Source of the DNA: Hyphomicrobium_A sp963724945
GTDB taxonomy: Bacteria > Pseudomonadota > Alphaproteobacteria > Rhizobiales > Hyphomicrobiaceae
Assembly: GCA_963724945.1 (NCBI GenBank)
Contig: CAVRWL010000003.1
Coordinates: 2,763,759-2,827,758, forward strand
Length of the DNA: 64,000 nucleotides
Reading direction: 5' to 3'
The stretch's first letter is position 1. Each line of letters starts with the position of its first letter. Under the pieces are notes generated by a model that saw nothing but the letters and a program-made list of their open reading frames with translations, made no database searches and was not told where the DNA came from. The translations under genes and the position numbers were made by a program. Shown piece by piece: positions 39,901 through 46,590 of this stretch.

Positions 39901-42350
39901 CGGGGCTCGACGACCGCGGACGGGCCGTCTCCGGCCAGATCGCCGAGGTCGGCGAGCAGGCCACGCGCGCGCTCGAGGTCGTCGTCGCGGCGCTCGACGA
40001 CCGCGGACGGACGTTCTCCGGCCAGATCGCCGGCGCAGGGGACCAGGCCCTGCGGACGTTGGAACGGCTCTCGGCCGAGTTCGGCCAGCGGGGACAAACG
40101 GTCTCCGGCCAGATCGCCGAGGTGGGCGAGGAGGCCGCGCGCGCGCTCGACGTCGCCGCCGCGGCGCTCGACGACCGCGGACGGGCCGTCTCCGGCCAGA
40201 TCGCCGGCGCTGGCGAGCAGGCGGCGCAGGCACTCGACCGCATCGCCGCAGCGCTCGGCGACCGCGGACGGGTCGGTCTCCGGCCAGATCGCCGAGGTCG
40301 GCGAGCAGGCCACGCAGACGCTCGACCGCGTCGCCGCGACGCTCGACGATCGCGGATTTGCGGTGTCGGGCCGGATTTTGGACGCCGGCGAGCGGGCGGC
40401 CCAGGCGCTCGACCGGGTCGTGGCGGCGCTTGGTGATCGCGGCGAGGACGTGTCGATCCAGATCGCCGGCGCCGGCGAGCGCGCGATCGCAGAGCGTCGA
40501 CCAGCAGATGGCGGGGCTGGCGGCGCTGCTGACCCGGCGCACCGAGGAGCTGATCGACGGCAGTGAACGGGGCGGCCTCCGATCCTGTGCGGGCGCTGAG
40601 CGCGCTCGCGGGCCAGCTGCGCGCGGAAGTCGCCACCTCCAGCGAGACGTTGCGCGGCCTCGCCGAGGAGAGCGCGCAACGCTCGAGCGAAACGATCGAG
40701 GGAGCTCTTGAAGCGGATGACCGAGCAGGTCGAGGCCTCGGGCGCGTCGCTGCGCGATACGGTCGCCGAGAGCGCGGATCGATCGGCCGACGCGCTCGCC
40801 GGCACGGGCGATCGCCTGCGCCGGGAGCTGACCCTGGTGCTCGACAATCTCGGCCAGACCGAGCGACGCCATCGACCAGACGGTCGCCGACGCCGGAGAG
40901 CGGCTTGCGGCCATCCAGGGCGGACTGGCCGCGCGGGTCGAGGAGTTCCAGCGGGCGCTCGGCGGCATCGCCTCGCAGGTCGCGACGCTCGGGCGCCTCA
41001 GCACGACGACGCAGGCGGACGCCAGCGCCCTCGCCCGCGAGCTCGCCGAGCACGCCGAGACAGCTTTCTCAGGCGGCGCAGGAGCTCACGTCGCAACAGC
41101 AGACGATCGACGCCGCCCTCGAGCATCGAAAGACGAGCCTCCATGGACTGATCGGCGAGCTCTCGGAGCGCAGCGCCGGCTTCGACTCGGTGCTGGAGAA
41201 ATTCGCCGTCAACGTCGAGGCGAGCTTCGGCCGGGCGCAGGCGCGCGCCCAGGAGATCGGCGCGACGCTCGCGGCGGCGACGCGCAGCGCCTCGGTCGCC
41301 GCGGCCGGACAGTTCGAATCGATCCGCGACACGGCCGCCAAGGAACGCGAGAAGACCGCGCAAAGCCTCAAGACGGCCATCGACCAGACCAACGCCCAAC
41401 TCTCCGGCGCGCTCGATGAGGCGGCCGAACGGTTCCGCCAGTCGGTCGAGGACGTGAAGGCGATGGCGGCCGAGGTTCAGCGCGAACTCGACGCGACGCG
41501 GCAGGAGCTGCGGCGCGGGGTGCTGGAACTGCCGCAGGAGACGAGCGAGACCGCCGAGGCGATGCGGCGCGTCGTGTCGGACCAGATCCGCGCGCTGAAG
41601 GAGCTTGCGGCGTTGGTGTCCGAACTCGGGCGTCGACTTCGACGTCGTGGAGCCCGCGGCGCAGGCCGCGGCGTCCGCCTCGGCGGGCGGCGCGCCGGTT
41701 CGCTATGCGCAGCCGGCTGCGCGGGCGATAGAGACGCCCCGCCGCGTCGAGGTGATCTCGCCGCGCGAAGCGATCCCCTCCAAGGCGATGGAGGTCGTCT
41801 CGCCGACGATCGCGGCGGAGCCTGCTCCGCCGTCGCATCCGCAAATCGGTCCGGCGGAACCGCCGGCCGACCGAAACGGCGGCCCGTCGTGGACGGCTGC
41901 GCCCGGCGGCCCAGCCGGCGCACCCGACCGACCGGTCGCAGTCCGGCTGGCTGTCGAACCTGCTCGCCGCCGCCTCCCGAGAGGAGCCCAGCGCGCCCCG
42001 GCCGCGCACGCCGCGAGACGCTGGACGACCTGACGCAGAGCATCGCCGGCCTGGTCGACGGCGCCGCCGCCGCCGAGACCTGGGACCGCTGGCGCCGCGG
42101 CGATGCGGCGGCCGTCTCGCGGCGGCTCTACACCGAGGCCGGGCAGCAGGCGTTCGACGAGATCCGCCGCCGCTATCAGGCGGATCCGCAGTTCCGCGAG
42201 ACGGTCACGCGCTACGTGCAGGAGTTCGAGCGGCTGCTGGCGAAGGTCGGCCAGAACGACCGCGACGGCTCGCAGTGGCGGGCGTATCTGCTGTCGAACA
42301 CCGGCAAGGTCTACACCATCCTCGCCCACGCCTCCGGCCGGCTCGGGTAG
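33955..42350 (+). CDS. Giant membrane-anchored coiled-coil repeat protein (about 2,800 residues), many frameshifts
   Basis: From ATG 33955 come an acidic disordered N-terminus, two hydrophobic segments at about residues 105-125 (AIAIAGSLVWIAACALY) and 145-168 (FLLAALGPIFFIFGFAAL), then nearly 2,500 residues of amphipathic helix. Residues 412-763 are exact 22-residue repeats (as 44-residue pairs); the part at about 38,700-40,480 is 29-residue repeats. The C-terminal domain contains DLTQSIAGLVDG, AFDEIRRRYQADPQFRE and ends NTGKVYTILAHASGRLG. Breaks occur near 37,232, 37,868, 37,990, 38,575, 39,392, 39,705, 39,805, 40,275, 40,495, 40,565, 40,700, 40,865, 41,062, 41,630 and 41,930. Large proteins of this kind, often called kinesin-like or apolipoprotein-like, occur in Hyphomicrobiales; no function is known to me. 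Extension into the cytoplasm or periplasm cannot be decided. Confidence 0.75.
35188..36243 (+). repeat. Eight consecutive 132-bp units (2 x 22 residues) in the giant gene
   Basis: Unit starts are at 35188, 35320, 35452, 35584, 35716, 35848, 35980 and 36112, each exactly 132 bases apart with no indel. Each unit encodes two 22-residue helical repeats of the form xHGDxVxxRLAExxxxAxxAIx. 22 residues make six helical turns of a right-handed (hendecad, 11-residue) coiled coil or apolipoprotein-like helix. The unit after 36244 starts correctly but then drifts. Confidence 0.85.
38700..40480 (+). repeat. About twenty 87-bp units (29 residues) in the giant gene
   Basis: Units such as GEQATRALDVVAAALDDRGR plus AVSGQIAEV recur exactly every 87 bases; clear starts are 38918, 39005, 39092 and 39179. 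Neighbouring units share long near-identical DNA stretches around GACCGCGGACGGGC and TCTCCGGCCAGATCGCC. The high identity suggests recent unequal crossing-over or gene conversion and makes this section prone to assembly collapse. Several of the frameshifts fall within it. Confidence 0.85.
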
Positions 42351-42363
42351 GCGCTCATTGTCG

Positions 42364-42406
42364 GCCGCGCTCGGTGAGCGCGGCGGACGCGGTCAGCGAC
42401 CGCGTC
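42364..42406. repeat. Tandem double hairpin (dispersed repeat, copy 2)
   Basis: First hairpin 42364-42384 (arms GCCGCGCTC and GAGCGCGGC), second 42386-42406 (arms GACGCGGTC/GACCGCGTC), then TACAAGCGCC. The plan matches copy 1 at 25957-26000. It lies between the convergent giant gene and matB and could serve as a two-way terminator for both. Confidence 0.6.
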
Positions 42407-42440
42407 TACAAGCGCCATCGAGGGGCGTCATCGCAAACTC

Positions 42441-42463
42441 GGGCGGCGAGACGCCGCCCCTCC
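42441..42463. repeat. Hairpin GGGCGGCG..CGCCGCCC downstream of matB (inverted copy of 44099-44121)
   Basis: A GC hairpin with arms GGGCGGCG/CGCCGCCC and a three-base loop AGA, followed by CTCC. Its exact 23-base reverse complement occurs at 44099-44121 on the other side of matB. It is placed just after the matB stop and after the double hairpin, so it may act as a terminator. Confidence 0.65.
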
Positions 42464-42466
42464 AAT

Positions 42467-43995
42467 TCAGCGGTACGCATCCTTGTAGGCGTCCCGCAGA
42501 AGCGCCTTCTGCACCTTGCCCATCGCGTTGCGCGGCAGCGCATCGACGAAGAACACCCGCTTCGGCGCCTTGAATTTCGCCAGCCGTCCTTCGAGCGCGG
42601 CGAGAATCGTCCGCCTCGGTCACCGCGGCGCCCGGACGCGCCACGACGACCGCCGTCACCCCCTCGCCGAAATCGGGATGCGGCAGTCCGATCACCGCGC
42701 TCTCGAGCACGCCCTCGATCGCGTCGATCTCGCTCTCCACTTCCTTCGGATAGACGTTGAAGCCGCCGGATATGACGAGGTCCTTGGCGCGGCCGACGAT
42801 GTGGATATAGCCGTCGGCGTCGACGCGGCCCGAGGTCGCCGGTGATGAAGAAGCCGTCGGGGCGGAACTCCTGCGCGGTCTTCTCCGGCATGCGCCAGTA
42901 GCCGCGAAAGACGTTCGGTCCCTTGACCTCGATCACCCCGACCTCGCCCGGCGGCGACCGGCGCGCCCGTCTCCGCCTCGCCGATGCGGACGCTGACGCC
43001 CGGCAGCGCGAAGCCGACCGTCCCCGCCCGGCGCTCCCCGTCATAGGGGTTGGAGGTGATCATGTTCGTTTCGGTCATGCCGTAGCGCTCGAGGATGGCG
43101 TGGCCGGTGCGCTCCCGCCACGCTGCGTGGGTCTCGGCGAGCAGCGGCGCCGAGCCGGAGATGAAGAGCCGCATGCCGGCCGCGGCTTCGCGCGTCAGGC
43201 CCGGATGGTCGAGGAGCCGCGTATAGAAGGTCGGCACGCCCATGAGCGCGGTTGCGCCGGGCATGGCGGCGATCACCGCGTCGGGATCGAACCGGCTCTG
43301 GTAGATCATCGTCGCCCCCGCCAGGAGCGCGACGTTGACCGCGACGAACAGTCCATGGGTGTGGAACACCGGCAGCGCATGGATGAGGCGGTCGGCCGGC
43401 GTGAACCGCCAGACGTCGATGAGCGTCAGCGCGTTCGAGGCCAGGTTCTCGTGCGTCAGCATCGCGCCCTTGGAACGCCCGGTCGTGCCCGAGGTATAGA
43501 GGATCGCCGCCAGGTCGTCGGCCGCGCGCGGAACCGTCTCGAACTCGGCCGGCGCCTCGGCGATGCGCTCGGCAAGCGTCCCGTCGCGGGCGTGCGCCCA
43601 GGCTTTCGGCCGCCTTGAGGCCGAGGCGATGCGTCAGCGCCCGAACGTCGGCGAGCGCGGCGGGGCGGCAGACCGTCAGCGCCGGCTCGGCGTCGCCGAG
43701 GAAATATTCGAGCTCGGCCAGCGTATAGGCGGTGTTGAGCGGCAGCAGCGCCGCGCCGGCCCTGAGGCAGGCGAGCGCCAGCACGATCACGTCGGTCGAC
43801 TTGTCGACCTGCGCCGCGACGCGGTCGCCCGGCCTGACGCCGAGCGCGACGAGCGCGTTGGCCGCGCGCGCCGAGCGTTCGAACAGCGCGGCGTAGGTCA
43901 AGGCCGTGGCGTCCGGCGTTTCGAGCGCCATCTGGTCGGGCTCCGCCGGCGCGGGCGACGATGAGGTCGAACAGGTTTGCGGAAGCGTGCGGCAC
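42467..43995 (-). CDS. matB: Malonyl-CoA synthetase, about six frameshifts
   Basis: Activates malonate to malonyl-CoA with ATP in the cytoplasm. The likely start is GTG 43995 (VPHASANLFDLIVARAG). Blocks read in different frames are LLPLNTAYTLAELEYFLGDA, GAMLTHENLASNA, LPVFHTHGLFVAVN, LFISGSAPLLAETH, ILERYGMTETNMITSNPYDG, FRGYWRMPEKTAQEF and the ending LLRDAYKDAYR. The segment RYGMTETNM...SNPYDG is specific for MatB within the acyl-CoA synthetase superfamily. Breaks lie near 43,945, 43,600, 43,490, 42,965, 42,845 and 42,610. Joined length of about 505 residues fits. No malonyl-CoA decarboxylase gene is visible beside it. Confidence 0.82.
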
Positions 43996-44098
43996 GATGT
44001 CCTCGTTCGAAGGCGGGCGGCCGGGCGTCATTCCGAGCCGCGCCCGATGCGCTTTCTTTAGCTCAGGTCGCGCGAAGGCGCGATTGCCACTTGCATTC

Positions 44099-44121
44099 GG
44101 AGGGGCGGCGTCTCGCCGCCC
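44099..44121. repeat. Hairpin, inverted copy of 42441-42463
   Basis: GGAGGGGCGGCG then TCTCGCCGCCC, the exact reverse complement of the element at 42441-42463. It is followed at 44129 onwards by a partial second copy in the opposite direction (GCGAGACGCCGCC), so a larger hairpin GGCGTCTCG..CGAGACGCC also forms. It lies in the gap between matB and the aldolase-fold gene. Confidence 0.65.
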
Positions 44122-44235
44122 GAGGCCCGCGAGACGCCGCCCTCGATGCCCGCCTTGCCCCCGCTTTCGTCGTCCTTGTCAAACCCTTGCGCAGGCGTCT
44201 AAGTCGTGGCATCGGCGACTGGGGGCGCGGGGGTT

Positions 44236-45009
44236 ATGGCGATATCGGAGAAGGCGCTGCGCGAGTCGGTCGTCGTCGCCGCGGCGCGGATCGGCGAAGC
44301 CGGCTTCGGCGGCGCGCCGGACGGCGACATTTCGGTGCGCTTCGCCGATGCGATCCTGATCACCCCGAGCGGCGCGCCCTATCGCTCGCTCCGCCCGCCG
44401 CTCTTGGCGATGATGCCGCTCGCCGGCGAATACGGCGCCTGGAAAGGGCCGATCAAGCCCGCCAGCGAATGGCGAATCCACCTCGACATCGCCCGCGCCC
44501 GGCCCGACGTCGGCGCGGTGGTGCGCTTCCGCTCGCCCTACGCGACCGCGCTGGCGATGGCGCAGAAGTCGATCCCCGCCGTCCATCCGATGATCGCCCT
44601 CTTCGGCGCGGCCGAAATCCCATGCGCCCGGTACGCGCCGATGGGCGGCAAGGAGCTCGCCGAACTCGCCCTCGAGGCGCTCGGCGCCGGCCACGCAGCG
44701 CTGCTCGGCAACTACGGCGCCCTGACCACCGGCGGGACGCTGCAGGCCGCGCTCGCCCGCGCCTTCGAGCTCGAAACCCTCGCCCGCCTCTACGCCATTG
44801 CGCTCACCGTCGGAAAGCCGCGCGTGCTCACGGAAGAGGAAGCCTTCCGCATCGCCGAGCGACTGAAGACCTCGGGCGCCGACATCGAGGCGCGGATCGA
44901 AGCGCTGGCCGCGGAAACGAGCCTCGCCGCCAAGGCGAAACCCAAGATCAAGGGCGCGGCGCGGGCGCCCGCCAAGCGGAAGCGCGTCGCGCGGAAGCGG
45001 AAGGCGTGA
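44236..45009 (+). CDS. Class II aldolase/adducin-fold protein lacking the zinc histidines
   Basis: About 257 residues from MAISEKALRES at 44236. The fold is clear: GDISVRF, ILITPSGAPYRSL, KPASEWRIHLDIARARPDVG, ATALAMAQKSIPAVHPMIAL, CARYAPMGGKELAELALEAL. In FucA-type enzymes the zinc ligands are an HxH after VV and a histidine before G. Here these read VVRFRS (Arg97, Arg99) and NYG (Tyr160), so all three histidines are replaced, while the acidic residue in SEW (Glu78) is kept. The C-terminal 25 residues are strongly basic (AKRKRVARKRKA), suggesting nucleic acid or membrane contact. It is probably not an aldolase; true role unknown. Confidence 0.75.
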   Translation: MAISEKALRESVVVAAARIGEAGFGGAPDGDISVRFADAILITPSGAPYRSLRPPLLAMMPLAGEYGAWKGPIKPASEWRIHLDIARARPDVGAVVRFRSPYATALAMAQKSIPAVHPMIALFGAAEIPCARYAPMGGKELAELALEALGAGHAALLGNYGALTTGGTLQAALARAFELETLARLYAIALTVGKPRVLTEEEAFRIAERLKTSGADIEARIEALAAETSLAAKAKPKIKGAARAPAKRKRVARKRKA

Positions 45010-45263
45010 GATGAAAGTGCATTCTCACATCGGCTTGGCGCACAACGTAAGCTTTTTATCGGTCAAACGGCAGCGGTATGCATCAAGCAGCGCCCGGCCG
45101 GTTCCACCCCGCCGCCAAACGTAAGCGAACCGCGGCTGGGGCCGCCGGCGGAAATACGGCTTGACCCCGTCGCGCGACGATCGATAGCCCGGCGGTCCCC
45201 AACGGCCTCCCATCATTGTTATCGGCGCACATATCCAATCCAGCGCGCCAATTTGGAAAGCGG
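45010..45263. other. Intergenic region; weak 63-codon ORF only
   Basis: About 250 bases between convergent genes. A minus-strand frame 45025-45216 encodes 63 residues rich in arginine and glycine with no ribosome-binding site that I can see. I do not call it a gene. GC content falls sharply towards 45,250 on entering the low-GC gene. Confidence 0.3.
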
Positions 45264-45725
45264 CTATGAATTGTCGGCCGATGTAGTATGCATAGTGACG
45301 ATTAGTGAGTATTTCGTCCCGCTCAGCGGCATCTGAATTACCTCTGGATATATTGATGTGTCTGGAACTGCAAAAAACTCAATTCTAACACATTTATTCC
45401 CATCATTAATAGCAGTGTCTATCTGAGTGCCGACATAGTTTGCAATCTTTTGGGCGGAAGTTGGCATTGGTAAAGCGTCAAAGACGTTAGTCAACCAATT
45501 GCTCCACCGGGTCGACAGGCCATGATCATCGTGATCAAGACCCAGAGGCACTGCTAGATTAGCATAAGTGCCGTTGCCTGGAAGACCATTGGGAAAATTT
45601 GTGGAATTATAGACGTTTGTCCACAAATTATTTGACTTTATATAATGGAGTCCAGGTCTATCGAATATTCAATTCAGAAGTTGCAACGTCTTCGTTGTCG
45701 CCGGAGTATTAAACAGCATACCCAT
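45264..45725 (-). CDS. Low-GC hypothetical gene with an in-frame TGA at codon 19
   Basis: The minus strand has GGAGGG before ATG at 45725 and reads MGMLFNTPATTKTLQLLN, then TGA at 45671-45669, then continues open in the same frame (IFDRPGLHYIKSNN) to TAG at 45264. It is about 153 codons in all. A start at TTG 45626 would give 120 residues (LWTNVYNSTNFPNG to VTMHTTSADNS). The sequence is much richer in A/T than the rest of the window and uses codons such as AAT, TTT and ATA freely, which suggests recent transfer. Its 5' end overlaps the zincin-like gene by 17 bases. Either a nonsense mutation, a sequence error or a recoded stop explains the TGA. No family recognised. Confidence 0.5.
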
Positions 45726-46242
45726 CGTTCGTTCCCTCCTGCCGCAATAAGCAGCGCCTACCTGCGGGCTTGTTAACCTCCCGCGCGGTCTCGTATTGTT
45801 CGCGATATTTCTTCCAAACTCCTGCCAGTTGCACCAGGCCGCGACGGACGTAGCGCCGCGCGACCTCCTCGCCGAACACCAGAGGCAGGCCGGTCTCCTC
45901 GGCCCATGCGTTGGCGCGCTCTTCGCTGCTGATCGTGGTGTAGAACTGGTGGTGCGGCGGGCCGCCGAGGTGGTGACCGGTCTCGTGCGCCAGCGCGAAG
46001 GCGACGCCCTCGACGCCGACCTCGCGGTGGCGGCCGAGGCCGCCGTAAAGCCGGACCGAACGGCCCTTTTCGCCGATGTACGCCTGGGCGTTCATCAGCC
46101 GCGTTTCCCAGTAGAGGTCGTAATAGATCCCCGGGAAATGAGCGCGAAAACGATCGAGCAGCAACTCGGCGCGTCGGCGAGGCCAGACCGCCTCGACCGG
46201 CCAGACGGCCTCCCTGGCAATGATGTCGTCAAAGATCGGCAT
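45709..46242 (-). CDS. Zincin-like metallopeptidase-related protein (HExxHHLGG)
   Basis: 177 residues from MPIFDDIIAREAVWPVEAVW at 46242. A zinc-peptidase motif AHETGHHLGGPPHHQF lies at residues 85-100 (His86, Glu87, His90), as in zincins with HExxHHLGGxP. The spacing of the next histidine (12th, not 11th position) differs from true metzincins. ERANAWAEETG provides a possible third ligand glutamate 20 residues later. No signal peptide is seen, so it may act in the cytoplasm. Longer in-frame starts run through the repeats near 46,400 and are unlikely. Its end overlaps the low-GC gene start. Substrate unknown. Confidence 0.6.
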   Translation of the reverse strand: MPIFDDIIAREAVWPVEAVWPRRRAELLLDRFRAHFPGIYYDLYWETRLMNAQAYIGEKGRSVRLYGGLGRHREVGVEGVAFALAHETGHHLGGPPHHQFYTTISSEERANAWAEETGLPLVFGEEVARRYVRRGLVQLAGVWKKYREQYETAREVNKPAGRRCLLRQEGTNDGYAV

Positions 46243-46403
46243 TCGCGTCGTTCCCAAGCGCGAGACCGTCTTCCCAACAGTCTGAAAATAGACTTGGAAA
46301 AACCCAACGTTGAACATGGAAAAGCTAACATCGGGCGCAGCGCCCTGCAACGGCTTTTCCCGTCGCCGTTGCCAATTTCGTAACTGCCGAGCCGTCCTTC
46401 GTC

Positions 46404-46532
46404 CCTCGTCCTGAGCTTGTCGAAGGACGTTCCGGCACTTACGTAGAATTCCCGCCCACTGGATCATCCTTCGACAAGCTCAGGATGAGGTTCTTGCGAC
46501 CTTCGACAAGCTCAGGATGAGGTTCTTGCGAT
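46404..46532. repeat. CTTCGACAAGCTCAGGATGAGG repeat cluster, three copies
   Basis: One inverted copy (CCTCGTCCTGAGCTTGTCG) lies at 46404-46427. Two direct copies of a unit with core CTTCGACAAGCTCAGGATG, each followed by AGGTTCTTGCGA, lie at 46468-46500 and 46500-46532. The inverted and direct copies can pair into a long hairpin. This short sequence is, from memory, a very common intergenic repeat in alphaproteobacteria. It fills the gap between the zincin-like gene and the cyclase gene. Confidence 0.8.
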
Positions 46533-46590
46533 CACGACGCCACTCGCCAGCCAGTTTGGGAGCTGCGAATTTTCGAAGGTCGTTCAACTG

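Noticed and set aside
35188..40480. CRISPR-like array
   Set aside because: The periodic 66/132- and 87-base repeats are in frame, coding, and lack alternating unique spacers; they are protein repeats.
36986..41053. A 1,355-codon open frame on the minus strand
   Set aside because: It is the mirror of the GC-rich repeat coding region on the plus strand. Its product is arginine/serine/proline-rich with no domain, and the plus-strand frames show membrane anchors, exact repeats and a conserved C-terminus.
45025..45216. 63-codon minus-strand ORF
   Set aside because: Arginine-rich, no ribosome-binding site, no recognisable family; it is probably a chance frame between convergent genes.
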